This document shows positions 24,137 through 33,767 of a DNA stretch of 64,000 nucleotides, one piece after another. The stretch is from positions 496,001-560,000 of the forward strand of contig NZ_JAGFBF010000005.1 in the NCBI RefSeq assembly GCF_017583045.1, written 5' to 3'. A model generated the notes under the pieces. That model was not told the origin of the DNA and ran no database searches. It saw only the letters and a list, made by a program, of their open reading frames with translations. The position numbers and the translations under genes are program-made. This DNA comes from Leucobacter tardus. Lineage in GTDB: Bacteria > Actinomycetota > Actinomycetes > Actinomycetales > Microbacteriaceae. Every line of letters starts with the position of its first letter. Position 1 is the stretch's first letter.

Positions 24137-25503
24137 TAGACGCTCGGCTCCCCCAGTGACAGCATGAGCCGGTTCGCCCAGTTGAAGAATGACCCGGCCT
24201 GGATCGCGTCGAGCTGAGACAGTTCATCGAGCCCGGCATCGCGCAGCGCGTCGAGGTGCGCCGCACCGAACCGGATCGGTGTCGCCGTCAGCGCGACGGT
24301 CGCGTCGATGACCGCGTCGAGTCGGGTCGAGACACGTGCCGAGACCCCCTCGTCGAGCACGCGTTGCACGTCGTCCCACGCAAGACCGTTCTCGCTTGCG
24401 GCGCGCGCGTGCACGGACGCGCAGAACACGCACCCGTTGAACCGCGACGCCGCGGCTGCGGCGAGCTCGCGCTCAGCGCGCGGCAGGCCCGCATCGGGGT
24501 TGTGGAAGATGTCGAGGTCGGTCAGCGTGCGCTCGCGCAGCGCCTCGGGATCCCGGGCCAGCAGACGGAAGTACGGCATGTGCACGCGGTCGCGCTCGAC
24601 CAGTGCTGCGTAGTGCCGCTCCGTGAAATCCGCAGCGGGCAGGGGCTCGATCCACGACTTCCAGCCGAGTTGATCCTGCGTGAACCGCGGCGGCTCATGC
24701 ACGCTCGGAGCGGCCGGCAGTGTTTCGGTGGCGTGCTCGGGAAGCGTCGTCACGGATCCGCCGGCGGCGGCGACCCGCGCTTCGGCGGCACGCGCGACTG
24801 AGCCGGCGAGCTCGGCCAGCGCCTCCGAGCGGCCCGGCTCCAGCGCCACTCCCGGCGCGACGACCGAGCCGCGTACGGCACCGAGGCCGTGCACGACGCG
24901 CAACTGGAACGTGAGGAACGAGATGAGCTGGGAAATGGTGACGACCCCGGTCGTGCTCCATCCGGCGTCGAGGAGCGTCCCCAGCGCTCCACGACTCCCG
25001 TCACGGGGATGCAGGACCAGGAGGTGCGCGTGCTCGAGCGCAGCCGCGAGCCGGTCGCCGAGCGCGTACGCGGCGTCGACCGACGACACGCGGTACTCCG
25101 GCCCCGTCGTACTCTCCGACACGTTCTCGGCACGGAACGCGCCGAACGGCCCCTGACCCGAGGCGCGCGCCGCTTCAGCGACGATGAACGGCTCGAGCGC
25201 CTCGCCGGCGCCCGCTCCGAGATCGCGTCCGGTCTCGCGCAGCAGCGCCCCGTAGAAGGCGATCGCCGCCTCCTGCTCGTGCAAGCGCGCGACGAAGAGC
25301 GCGACGGCAGCGCGCTCGGCGAGCGAGACCTGAGTGACATCGTCGGGCACGAAGAATGCGGCAAACGATCCCTGAGCGTGCTCACGAGCATCATGACGGC
25401 GTCGACGTGCCGCATCGAGCGCATCACCCCCGCTGATATCGGCCAGGGCGTCGATGATGTCGGCGGTCGTGGTGCCGGCCGGTGCGGCGTCCGTGCTGGT
25501 CAT
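24136..25503 (-). CDS. Fused CMD-domain / alkylhydroperoxidase-domain protein (Avi_7170 + Avi_7169 type)
   Basis: A 455-residue protein that joins two modules usually made as separate proteins. The N-terminal half (about 10-250) is a carboxymuconolactone-decarboxylase-like domain without a CxxC pair. The C-terminal half (about 285-455) is an AhpD-like domain with Cys358-x-x-Cys361 and His365 in GCVFCASVH, the peroxidase/thiol redox motif. An Ala/Pro-rich linker joins them. In other bacteria these two proteins accompany dipeptide-type ABC importers and a luciferase-like monooxygenase. Here it follows the importer genes 45 bp after the ATPase stop. The substrate is unknown. Confidence 0.8.
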   Translation of the reverse strand: MTSTDAAPAGTTTADIIDALADISGGDALDAARRRRHDAREHAQGSFAAFFVPDDVTQVSLAERAAVALFVARLHEQEAAIAFYGALLRETGRDLGAGAGEALEPFIVAEAARASGQGPFGAFRAENVSESTTGPEYRVSSVDAAYALGDRLAAALEHAHLLVLHPRDGSRGALGTLLDAGWSTTGVVTISQLISFLTFQLRVVHGLGAVRGSVVAPGVALEPGRSEALAELAGSVARAAEARVAAAGGSVTTLPEHATETLPAAPSVHEPPRFTQDQLGWKSWIEPLPAADFTERHYAALVERDRVHMPYFRLLARDPEALRERTLTDLDIFHNPDAGLPRAERELAAAAASRFNGCVFCASVHARAASENGLAWDDVQRVLDEGVSARVSTRLDAVIDATVALTATPIRFGAAHLDALRDAGLDELSQLDAIQAGSFFNWANRLMLSLGEPSV

Positions 25504-25548
25504 GTCGTACTCCTTGTCGGTGAACGGTTCGTGCGGAGGCTCGAGCGC

Positions 25549-27240
25549 TCAGATGATCCAGTTTCCCGAGGCCAGTGAGCGTCCGGGGATGGCGTCGATG
25601 AGTCGCTGCGTGTACGGGTGCGCGGCCGCGGTGAAGACCTGCTCGGTCACGCCGTGCTCGACCTGCTGGCCGCGCTGCAGCACGGACACGGTGTCGGAGA
25701 TCTGGCGCACCACCGCGAGATCGTGCGAGATGAACACGTAGGTGAGTCCGAGCTCGGACTGCAGGTCGGCGAGCAGGCGGAGGATCTGCGCCTGCACCGT
25801 CACATCGAGCGCCGAGACGGCCTCATCGAGGACGACGAGCTCGGGCTCGATGATCAGCGCACGAGCGATCGCGATGCGCTGGCGCTGCCCGCCGGACAGC
25901 TCGCGCGGACGCCGGTGCGCGTAGTCGACCGGCAGGGCCACGCGATCGAGCACCTCGGCGACGCGCGACGAACGCTCGCTCCGCGACCCGATGCCGAAGT
26001 TGCGGAGCGGCTCGGCGAGCGCCTGACCCAAGGTCTGGCGCGGGTCGAGCGAACCGTACGGGTTCTGATAGACCATCTGCGTCTGCCCTCGGAACTCGCG
26101 GAGCTGACGACCGCGCAGACCGGTCACCTCGAGGTCATCGACCCGGATCGATCCCGCTGTCGGACGGGCGAAACCGGCGATCGCGCGTCCGGTCGTCGTC
26201 TTGCCCGATCCCGACTCCCCGACGATCGCGTGCGTCGTTCCGCGCGGCACCACGAACGAGACGTCGTCGACCGCCACGAACGGATCGGAGCCGCGACCGA
26301 ACTCCTGACGCAGGCCACGGACCTCGAGCAGCGGCGCGGAACCCGGGAGCGCAGGAGCAGACGCGGCGGGAGACTCGGGCGTCCGGCTCGACGCGCGGTC
26401 TCGCACCGTCGTCTGCGCGAACGACGGCGCGTCCTGCATGAGCTGCCGGGTGTAGGTCGACTCGGGGCGCGCCAGCACCCGGGCGCTCGGCCCGCTCTCC
26501 TGCACCTCGCCGTCGCGCATGACCACGACCGAGTCGGCACGGTCGGCGGCGACCGCGAGGTCGTGGGTGATGAAGAGGATGCTGGTGCCCGTCTCCTCCC
26601 GCAGACGGTCGAGCAGGTCGAGCACGGTGCGCTGCACCGTTACATCGAGCGCCGACGTGGGCTCGTCGGCGATGATGAGCTCGGGACTGTTCGCGATGGC
26701 CGCCGCGATGAGCACGCGCTGGCGCATGCCGCCCGAGAACTCATGAGGGTACTGCTTCGCTCGCGTGATCGGATTGTCGATGCCGACCTGCTCGAGCAGC
26801 GCATGCACCCGATCGCGCACCTCGTCGCGGCTCGGACGACCGTGGATGCGCAGGGACTCGCTGATCGACTTGCCGACCGACTGGACGGGGTTCAGCGAGT
26901 TGCCCGGATCCTGAGGAATCAGGCCGATGCAGAGTCCCCGGAGATCGCGCCAGCGACGCTCGGGCAGTCCGACGAGCTCGGTGGTGCCAAGGCGTCGCTC
27001 GTTGAGGGTGATGCTTCCCCGGGGGATGACGCCGTTCGCGGCGAGCAGGCCGATCGCGGACTGCGCGATCGTGGTCTTGCCCGATCCCGATTCACCGACG
27101 ACCGCCGTCACTTCACCCGGTGCGACGTCGAAGCTCACCCCGCGCACGGCGTCGACGAGGCCGCGCCCCGTGCGGTACTGGACCGCGAGGTCGCGGATGC
27201 TGAGGAGCGGCGTGGATGCTCCGGTGGTGCCGGCGTTCAT
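25549..27240 (-). CDS. Dipeptide/nickel-type ABC transporter, double ATPase
   Basis: A 563-residue protein holding two complete ATPases of the DppD/DppF (OppD/OppF) type. The first has Walker [10 protein letters not shown] (49-57), signature FSGGMRQRV and Walker [10 protein letters not shown]. The second, starting about residue 305, has a second [22 protein letters not shown] and LDEAVSALD, where Ala replaces the common Pro-Thr. A Pro/Ala/Ser-rich linker separates them. ATG 27240 overlaps the permease stop (ATGA). It energises import of peptides or similar small molecules, which the neighbouring redox proteins would then process. Confidence 0.9.
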   Translation of the reverse strand: MNAGTTGASTPLLSIRDLAVQYRTGRGLVDAVRGVSFDVAPGEVTAVVGESGSGKTTIAQSAIGLLAANGVIPRGSITLNERRLGTTELVGLPERRWRDLRGLCIGLIPQDPGNSLNPVQSVGKSISESLRIHGRPSRDEVRDRVHALLEQVGIDNPITRAKQYPHEFSGGMRQRVLIAAAIANSPELIIADEPTSALDVTVQRTVLDLLDRLREETGTSILFITHDLAVAADRADSVVVMRDGEVQESGPSARVLARPESTYTRQLMQDAPSFAQTTVRDRASSRTPESPAASAPALPGSAPLLEVRGLRQEFGRGSDPFVAVDDVSFVVPRGTTHAIVGESGSGKTTTGRAIAGFARPTAGSIRVDDLEVTGLRGRQLREFRGQTQMVYQNPYGSLDPRQTLGQALAEPLRNFGIGSRSERSSRVAEVLDRVALPVDYAHRRPRELSGGQRQRIAIARALIIEPELVVLDEAVSALDVTVQAQILRLLADLQSELGLTYVFISHDLAVVRQISDTVSVLQRGQQVEHGVTEQVFTAAAHPYTQRLIDAIPGRSLASGNWII

Positions 27241-28121
27241 CGCGTGCCTCCGTTGCGGGTGTCCGATCCGATGGCCTGGCTCAGGCGGTTCGTGGAGAGC
27301 ACGATGCACACCACGACCAGGCCGGGGAGCGTCGTCAGCCACCACGCGGTCGCGACGTAATTGCGCCCCTCGGCGATGAGCAGCCCCCACTCGGGCGTGG
27401 GCGGCGGGGCACCGTAGCCGAGGAATCCGAGGGTCGAGATCTGCAGGATCGCGGATCCGAGCTGCAGCGCCGCGAGGGCGATCACCGGTGTGAGCGAGTT
27501 CGGCAGCACGTGACGGCCGAGCACGGACCAGAACGTCCCGCCCGACCCGTACGCCGCCTCGACGTACTCACTGGCGCGCACGCTCACGACCTGGGATCGC
27601 GAGAGACGCGCGAAGACCGCGACCGAGGTCACTCCGACGGCGATCGCCGCGTTGGCGGTGCCGAAGCCGAGCAGAATCACGATGCTCAGGGAGAGCAGCA
27701 GCGTCGGGATCGCGAGCAGCACGTCGACGAACCGCATGAGTGCCTCGTCGATACCGCCGCCGACCGCTCCGGCGATCACGCCGATGAGCGAACCGAACAC
27801 CAGGCCGACGAGCACGGCGAGCAGCGCAGCCGAGATCGACTCGGATGCCCCGTAGACCACGCGAGCGTACAGATCGCGACCCGTCGCGTCGGTGCCGAAC
27901 CAGAACTGTCCGCTCGGACCCTGCAGTGCGGGACCGACGGTCTCGGTCGGGCTCATCGAGGTGAAGAGGCCCGGGGCGACCGCCCAGAGCAGCGCCACGA
28001 CGAGGATCAGCAGCGGCACGAGCACGCCGGACCGCCGCACCGCGCGCCAGATGCGCAGCAGACGCGATTCGCCACGGTCACCCGCGTCGCGCGGCTCTCG
28101 GGTGAGATCGACGGCGGTCAT
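27237..28121 (-). CDS. Dipeptide-type ABC transporter permease (DppC-like)
   Basis: A 294-residue permease with an N-terminal cytoplasmic region and six membrane helices. The DppC/OppC features are the N-terminal FGTDATGRDLYARVVYGA (around residue 75), the coupling loop YVEAAYGSGGTFWSVLGRHVLP and the C-terminal PEWGLLIAEGRNYVATAWW. ATG 28121 overlaps the stop of the DppB-like gene (ATGA), and its own stop overlaps the ATPase start. It forms the channel with the 351-residue permease. Confidence 0.9.
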   Translation of the reverse strand: MTAVDLTREPRDAGDRGESRLLRIWRAVRRSGVLVPLLILVVALLWAVAPGLFTSMSPTETVGPALQGPSGQFWFGTDATGRDLYARVVYGASESISAALLAVLVGLVFGSLIGVIAGAVGGGIDEALMRFVDVLLAIPTLLLSLSIVILLGFGTANAAIAVGVTSVAVFARLSRSQVVSVRASEYVEAAYGSGGTFWSVLGRHVLPNSLTPVIALAALQLGSAILQISTLGFLGYGAPPPTPEWGLLIAEGRNYVATAWWLTTLPGLVVVCIVLSTNRLSQAIGSDTRNGGTR

Positions 28122-29173
28122 CGGGGGTCCTCCTCGGGACTCGTCCGGTGGTCCGCACCGTCGGCGGAAGCGTGCTCGGTCAGCGACGTCGCCTCCGCCG
28201 CGGTGGCGATGACGGGGACCGCGGATCCGGATCCCCTGCCGCCGCGCTGACGCAGGCGGGCGTCGAGCACCGGGTACAGCAGGTCGACGATGAGGTTGAT
28301 GGTCACGAACATGACCGTCGCGATGACGACCACCGCGAGCAGGACCGGCGTATCGCGGTTCGCGACCGCTTGGGCGGTGAGGTTGCCGACGCCCGTGCGA
28401 CCGAACACGGCCTCGGTGACGATCGCGCCGCCGATCAGTTCGCCAAAGAGCAGGCCGGCCATCGTCATCACCGGCAGCAGCGCGTTCGGCGCGACGTTGC
28501 GCCAGAGCAACCAGCTGGTGCTCGCTCCCCTGGCTCGGGCGACCGCGACGAACGGTTGCTCGCGCACCTCGTCGATGCTGCGCAGGAAGACCTGCGCGAG
28601 CGGCGCCGCGATCGGCACCATGAGCGTGAGCGCCGGGAGAACCAGCGACTCGGCCTCACTCGCACCGATGACGGGGATCAACCCGAGCTGGAACGAGATG
28701 ACCTGGATGAGCATGATGCCGACCCAGAACACCGGGAGCGAGATGAAGAACGGCGGGATGTTGCGGAACAGTCGGCGCAGCCACACGCCCTTGCCGTAGC
28801 TCGCGGTGAAGGCGATCACGACGGCGAGGAACACCGAGCCGACCAGTGCCACCGCCGCCAGCGTGAGGCTCGAGGGCAGCGACTCGGCGAGCAGATCGGA
28901 GACCTTCGCACCGCTCTGCACGGAGTAGCCGAAATCCCCGCGCACGAACGCCCAGATCGAGTCGAGATACCGGAGCACGAGCGGGCGGTCGACCCCGTAC
29001 GACGCACGGATCTCGGCGATCTGCTCGTTCGTGAGCCCCAGTTCGGGCGCCCCGTACCGCGCCAAGATCGCGTCGCCGGGCAGCGCCGCGAGCAGGATGT
29101 ACGCAGCCGTGTAGGCCAGGAACAGTACGAGGACTGCCTGGCCCACACGTCGCAACAAGGCGAGTGGACTCAC
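28118..29173 (-). CDS. Dipeptide-type ABC transporter permease (DppB-like)
   Basis: A 351-residue permease with six helices. It shows the DppB/OppB pattern: early periplasmic domain PGDAILARYGAPELG, FGYSVQSGAKVSDLL, coupling loop FVAVARARGASTSWLLWRNV and EAVFGRTGVGNLTAQAV. A hydrophilic C-terminal tail of about 40 residues is longer than usual. GTG 29173 overlaps the binding-protein stop (GTGA). Second gene of the operon. Confidence 0.9.
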   Translation of the reverse strand: MSPLALLRRVGQAVLVLFLAYTAAYILLAALPGDAILARYGAPELGLTNEQIAEIRASYGVDRPLVLRYLDSIWAFVRGDFGYSVQSGAKVSDLLAESLPSSLTLAAVALVGSVFLAVVIAFTASYGKGVWLRRLFRNIPPFFISLPVFWVGIMLIQVISFQLGLIPVIGASEAESLVLPALTLMVPIAAPLAQVFLRSIDEVREQPFVAVARARGASTSWLLWRNVAPNALLPVMTMAGLLFGELIGGAIVTEAVFGRTGVGNLTAQAVANRDTPVLLAVVVIATVMFVTINLIVDLLYPVLDARLRQRGGRGSGSAVPVIATAAEATSLTEHASADGADHRTSPEEDPR

Positions 29174-30801
29174 TGCGCGAGGGTGACTTCGTAGAACGAC
29201 GGACGACCGATCGACTCGGTCATGAAGCCCTGCACCTCGCTGCGCAGTCCGAACACCTGGGGCTCCTCGAAGAGCGGAAGCACGTACGCCTGATCCGTGA
29301 GACGCTGCTGCGCCGCGGCGGATGCCGCTTCGCGCTCCTCGGTCGTCGGCACCGAGGCGATCTCGGCGAGCTGGTCGTCGAGTTCCTGATCGAAGATCTC
29401 ATCGGTGTCGGGGTTCAGATTGACGAGCGCGTTGCGGTTGCCCGAGAAGTACTGCGACTTGAGCACGTCGAAGTCGGCGCGACCGACCATGGAGTGGAAC
29501 ACCTGGATCGTGTCGAGACTGCGCTGCGCTTCATCCTGGGCCACCTGGTCGCCCGGGAAGATCTCCACGCCGATGCCGACCTCGGCCAGCTGCTCCTGGA
29601 TGAGCGTCACGACCTCCTTCGAGCGGGGCTGCGGCAGCGCCTCGTTGAAGGTGAGGACGAGACGTTCGCCGTCCTTCTCTCGGATGCCGTCCGATCCCGT
29701 CTCCCAACCGGCATCATCGAGCAGTTCGTTGGCACGGTCGGGATCGTACGCGTACGCCGACGAGGTGTCGGTGTACCCGAGAGCGGTCTTCGCGAGGACG
29801 CCCGTCGCGAGCGGGTAGCTGTCGGTGAACAGCGTGTCGATGATCTCCTGCCGGTCGACGCCGGCAATGATCGCCTGACGCACCTTGATGTCCTGCAGTA
29901 GCGGGTGGCCGAAGCGGAGGTTCAGGCCGTTGTTCACACCGTTGGTCGCCGCGGCGACGAGCTCGAGGCCGTCGGCGTCGAATTGCCCTTCATCCGGGGC
30001 GGGGATCGTCCGCGCGATGTCGGCCTGACCCGAGGTCACGGTGCCGACGCGCACGCTCGCCTCACCCGCGACGATGAAGTCGACGCCGTCGATCTGGGCC
30101 GCGCCCTGGTGCTCGCGCGTCGGCGGCGCCCAGTCGTAGTCCTCGCGCGTGGTGAGGTTGAGCTCGCTGCCGATCTCCTCATCGGCGACCACGAACGGTC
30201 CCGATCCGATGATCTCCGCGGCGTTGCCCGGGCCGAACTCCTCGCTCGTGCGGTCGAGGGTGTCGTTCGAGACGAGGCCGGAGTTGATCGTCGAGACCGC
30301 CTGCGCGAAGCCCGGAGACGAGTCGTTGAAGGTGAACTTCACGGTGCGCTCGTCGATGACCTCGCCGCGGTCGTAGTTGTTGATCGCCTCCGACACCGGC
30401 AGCGCGCGATCGGGATCGCCCTTACCGAACAGGTCGAAGTTCTTCACGACGTTCTCCGCGTCGAGCGGCGTCCCGTCGGAGTAGGTGACGCCCTCGCGCA
30501 GCGTGAAGGTGTACTCCGTCGCGTCCTCGTTCACCTCGGGCAGCTCCTCGGCGATCCAGGGCTCGAGCTCGAGGGTCTCCGGGTTCTGGTAGAGCAGCCG
30601 GTCCGTGATCTGGTTGATCACGCCGCCGTTGGGGTAGAACCCGCCGGCCGGCGGGTACAGCGTGATCCAGGTCTGCGGCTCGAGGTAGGTCAGGGTACCG
30701 TCCTCGCCGTCACCCTCCGAGCCGCCGCCCCCCGAGCACCCGGTGAGCGCGATCGCTGTCGCCGCAATGGCACCGATCCAGGCAAGCCGGCGTTTCTTCA
30801 T
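29170..30801 (-). CDS. Dipeptide-type ABC transporter, family 5 substrate-binding lipoprotein
   Basis: A 543-residue SBP_bac_5 protein. Signal peptide and lipobox ALTGC (Cys22) are followed by a Gly/Asp-rich linker, then YTFTLREGVTYSDGTPLDAE and FNDSSPGFA. ATG 30801 is chosen because it follows GAGGAG and begins the signal peptide. It captures a peptide, opine, sulfur compound or similar substrate outside the cell. First gene of the importer, with a divergent FAD protein upstream. In related clusters this transporter type accompanies flavin monooxygenases; none is in the window. Confidence 0.9.
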   Translation of the reverse strand: MKKRRLAWIGAIAATAIALTGCSGGGGSEGDGEDGTLTYLEPQTWITLYPPAGGFYPNGGVINQITDRLLYQNPETLELEPWIAEELPEVNEDATEYTFTLREGVTYSDGTPLDAENVVKNFDLFGKGDPDRALPVSEAINNYDRGEVIDERTVKFTFNDSSPGFAQAVSTINSGLVSNDTLDRTSEEFGPGNAAEIIGSGPFVVADEEIGSELNLTTREDYDWAPPTREHQGAAQIDGVDFIVAGEASVRVGTVTSGQADIARTIPAPDEGQFDADGLELVAAATNGVNNGLNLRFGHPLLQDIKVRQAIIAGVDRQEIIDTLFTDSYPLATGVLAKTALGYTDTSSAYAYDPDRANELLDDAGWETGSDGIREKDGERLVLTFNEALPQPRSKEVVTLIQEQLAEVGIGVEIFPGDQVAQDEAQRSLDTIQVFHSMVGRADFDVLKSQYFSGNRNALVNLNPDTDEIFDQELDDQLAEIASVPTTEEREAASAAAQQRLTDQAYVLPLFEEPQVFGLRSEVQGFMTESIGRPSFYEVTLAQ

Positions 30802-30852
30802 GGGGTTCTCCTCGGTAGGCGCTGCGTGCGTTCCAGATGCACTCAGGATATT

Positions 30853-30869
30853 CTTATACCTCGCATAAG
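30853..30869. promoter_or_regulatory. Palindromic site between importer and FAD-protein genes
   Basis: CTTAT and ATAAG arms are separated by 7 bp within the 181-bp divergent region. The only AT-rich stretch there coincides with it. It may be an operator or contain a -10 for one direction. No regulator gene lies adjacent. Confidence 0.4.
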
Positions 30870-30982
30870 GCTTTGTGAAATCCTGTGCGTCATACGGCTT
30901 CACACCCGCCCATCCTCACCGGGAGCGTCACATTCAGTCTTCAGACTTCACCCCTGCCTCCTCTTCGGCCTATAACGGAGAG

Positions 30983-33076
30983 ATGCTCGCTGCACCTCGA
31001 CCCGCGATCGCGCTGATCGGCGCCGGACCTCGCGGCGCGTCACTCATCGAGCGGATCGGTGCCAACGCCCCGGCGGACGCGACATTCGATCTCCACGTGG
31101 TCGACGACGCCCCGGACGGCGCGGGTGCGATCTGGCGCACCGACCAGACGCGCGAACTCTGCATGAACACGCTCTCCGATGCCGTGACGCTCTTCACGGA
31201 ACCGTCGAGCACGGTGACGGGCCCGGTCGTGGAGGGCCCCACGCTGTACGAGTGGAGCCTGCTCGCGCTGCACGACGCCTTCCCCTCCCCCGCGTCGGCC
31301 GCTGTCGTCGCGGAGATTCCCGAGGTGCGGGCGCACGCGTTCCACGCCTTCCCGGTGCGCGCCGGTCTCGCCGCCGACTACCGCACCGAGCTCGAGACCA
31401 CGCGCCCGGAATCGCACCCGAGTCGCGCACTCTACGGCGAATACCTCGCGTGGTGCTACGACCGGGCGGTGTCGCACCTGCCCGCGGGCGTGCACCTCGT
31501 CCGGCACCGGACGCGCGCGGTCGGCATCGAGCGGACGAACGCCCGGTCCGACCGGACGCGCGAACGGATCGCCCTCGCCGACGGGCGTCACGTCGACGTC
31601 GACACCGTGATCCTCGCCACCGGCTGGATGCCCCGCACCGAGACACCGATCGAGGCGGTCTTCTCGCGGACGATCGTCGACCGTCCCGAGCTCACCTGGG
31701 TGCGGCCCGCAAGTCCCGTGGACCAGGATCTCTCCGGGGTAGGAGCGGGTGAGCACGTCATCATCCGCGGCCTCGGCATGGGGTTCTTCGACACGATGTC
31801 GCTGCTCACGATCGAGCGGGGCGGCCGGTTCGTTCCGGATCCGGACGCCGCCTCCGGCCTGCGCTACATCGCCTCGGGCGCCGAGCCGGTGCTCCACGCG
31901 ACATCGCACCGCGGCGTGCCGTTCCGCGCCAAGACGCTGTACGGCTCACTCCCACCCGCGCCCGAGCAGCGCTTCCTGCGCGGCGAGGACTGGGCGGCAC
32001 GCCGGCGTCCGATCGACTTCAACCGCGAGGTCTGGCCGCGGATCGTGGCCGATGCGTACCTCGACCACGCCACCGTGCTGCACCGCACCCGACCCGAGGC
32101 GTTCGACGGCGTAGCCCTCGACGAGGTGCGCACCGCGATCGAGCAGGCGCTCGCCGAGCTGCTGGGAACTGAGGACGCTGGCGAGCGCCTCCGCGCGGGC
32201 AACGACCTCGCGGCCACCGCGATGCGCATCGAGGACGCCGTCGCGGTGTATCTCGCGGATCCCGCCGATCGTTTCGGTTTGCCGGGCGAGATGCAGCCCG
32301 TGCACGAGGAATTCGACTCGCCCGCCGCATTCGACGCCTGGGTCGCGGCGCGCACCGCCGCCGACCTGCGTGAGGCCGAACTCGGCTGGGACAGCGCCGT
32401 GAAAGCCGGCCTCTGGTCGATCAGCGCGGCACGCGGCGCCGCCGGGGCCATCGGCGCGAACGGCGGGTTCGACGCCGAGTCGCGGCGCACCGGGTTCGCC
32501 ACGCTCATGTCGGTGGGCGGCATGGCCGGATCGGGCCCGCCCGCGTTCCGCAATCGGCAGCTGCTCGCGCTCGTCGACGCCGGACTCGTGCACTTCATCG
32601 GACCGCGCGCGCAGGTCGAGGTCGACGAGTCCGGCTTCCGCGCGGAGTCGCTCGCGGTTTCGGGTTCGGCGCTGCACACTCGCGTGCTCATCGACGCGTG
32701 GATGCACTTCCACGACCTGTCGGAGACGGCCGACTCGCTCGCCGCTGGCCTGCTCGCGTCGGGCCGGGCTCGGGTCTTCACTGTGGCGATGCGCGAGAGC
32801 GATGCCGTGATCCCGACCGGCGGCTTCGCCATCGACCCGGAGACGGGTCTACTCATCGGGGCGGACGGCGATCGGGACGCGGCGATCCACGTCGCCGGGA
32901 TCCCGATCGACGAGCAACTGCACGGCATGATCATCAGCCCGATGCCCGGCACCGACCCGCCGATGCTCCGCGAGACCGATCGCGTCGCGCGGAGTGCGCT
33001 GCGCATCGCCGCGGCCGCACACGAGGATGCCGGTGCGCCGGCTCCGAACGATCTCGAAGGAGCCCTCCATGCCTGA
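30983..33076 (+). CDS. FAD/NAD(P)-binding protein, large oxidoreductase-like
   Basis: A 697-residue protein starting with an FAD_NAD_binding motif (ALIGAGPRGASLIERI, about residues 9-24), followed by LHVVDDAPDGAGAIWRTDQT and a second nucleotide-binding stretch (VDVDTVILATGWMPR, about 205-219). The C-terminal third has the SVGGMAGSGPPAFRNRQLLA and GTDPPMLRETDRVAR segments of this family. ATG 30983 follows CGGAGAG; the frame upstream is open but not protein-like. It probably works with the CMD/AhpD fusion and the ABC importer encoded divergently, since the same set recurs in other genomes. The exact reaction is unknown. Confidence 0.8.
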   Translation: MLAAPRPAIALIGAGPRGASLIERIGANAPADATFDLHVVDDAPDGAGAIWRTDQTRELCMNTLSDAVTLFTEPSSTVTGPVVEGPTLYEWSLLALHDAFPSPASAAVVAEIPEVRAHAFHAFPVRAGLAADYRTELETTRPESHPSRALYGEYLAWCYDRAVSHLPAGVHLVRHRTRAVGIERTNARSDRTRERIALADGRHVDVDTVILATGWMPRTETPIEAVFSRTIVDRPELTWVRPASPVDQDLSGVGAGEHVIIRGLGMGFFDTMSLLTIERGGRFVPDPDAASGLRYIASGAEPVLHATSHRGVPFRAKTLYGSLPPAPEQRFLRGEDWAARRRPIDFNREVWPRIVADAYLDHATVLHRTRPEAFDGVALDEVRTAIEQALAELLGTEDAGERLRAGNDLAATAMRIEDAVAVYLADPADRFGLPGEMQPVHEEFDSPAAFDAWVAARTAADLREAELGWDSAVKAGLWSISAARGAAGAIGANGGFDAESRRTGFATLMSVGGMAGSGPPAFRNRQLLALVDAGLVHFIGPRAQVEVDESGFRAESLAVSGSALHTRVLIDAWMHFHDLSETADSLAAGLLASGRARVFTVAMRESDAVIPTGGFAIDPETGLLIGADGDRDAAIHVAGIPIDEQLHGMIISPMPGTDPPMLRETDRVARSALRIAAAAHEDAGAPAPNDLEGALHA

Positions 33077-33767
33077 CGCCCGACCCGTCGCACTCGTGAC
33101 CGGAGCCTCCAGCGGTATGGGCCGCGAGATCGCGCGCGACCTCGCGCGCACGCACCGCGTGATCGCCCTGGGTCGGAACGCGGAGCGTCTCGACGCTGTC
33201 GCGCAGGAGACCGGCGCGGAGACCTGGCAGCTCGACGTGAGCACCGACGAGGCCGAGATCGGCACGCGCATCGGGGCCCTGCATCGGCTCGACGTGCTGG
33301 TGCACGCCGCGGCGGTCGCACCGAAGCGCTCCGTCGCCGAGGCGAGTGCGGACGACTGGAACCGCACCCTCGCCGTGAACGTCACGGCACCCTCGGTGCT
33401 GACCCGGCACGCACTGCCCCTCCTCCGCGCCTCCGTTGGGACCGTCGTCTTCATCGGTTCGGGTGCGGGAACGCGACCCGTGCCGGGAAGCGTCGTCTAC
33501 GCCGCCTCGAAGCACGCGCTGAGAGCCGTCGCCGACGTGCTGCGCATCGACGAGGAGCCGCACCGCGTGCGCGTGGCGACCGTCGCACCGGGCCAGACCG
33601 ACACCGACATGCTCCGCAGCATGATTCCCGAGGATCAGTACCAGCCGGAGCGCTACATCCAGCCCGCGTCGGTGGCGGCGACCGTCCGCTTCGTGATCGA
33701 CGCCCCTGCCGACGTGCACCTCACCGATGTCGCCGTGCGGCCGCGGCAGGAGATCGCTCGAATCTGA
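33069..33767 (+). CDS. Short-chain dehydrogenase/reductase
   Basis: A 232-residue classical SDR: cofactor loop TGASSGMGREIA (TGxxxGxG, about 11-22), NxxG-like region LVHAAAVAP and catalytic YAASK (Tyr and Lys with a Ser upstream in FIGSGAG). It oxidises or reduces an alcohol/carbonyl using NAD(P). ATG 33069 has GGAG upstream and overlaps the FAD-protein gene by 8 bp, so the two are made together and may act on the same metabolite. Its own stop overlaps the next start by 1 bp. Confidence 0.87.
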   Translation: MPDARPVALVTGASSGMGREIARDLARTHRVIALGRNAERLDAVAQETGAETWQLDVSTDEAEIGTRIGALHRLDVLVHAAAVAPKRSVAEASADDWNRTLAVNVTAPSVLTRHALPLLRASVGTVVFIGSGAGTRPVPGSVVYAASKHALRAVADVLRIDEEPHRVRVATVAPGQTDTDMLRSMIPEDQYQPERYIQPASVAATVRFVIDAPADVHLTDVAVRPRQEIARI

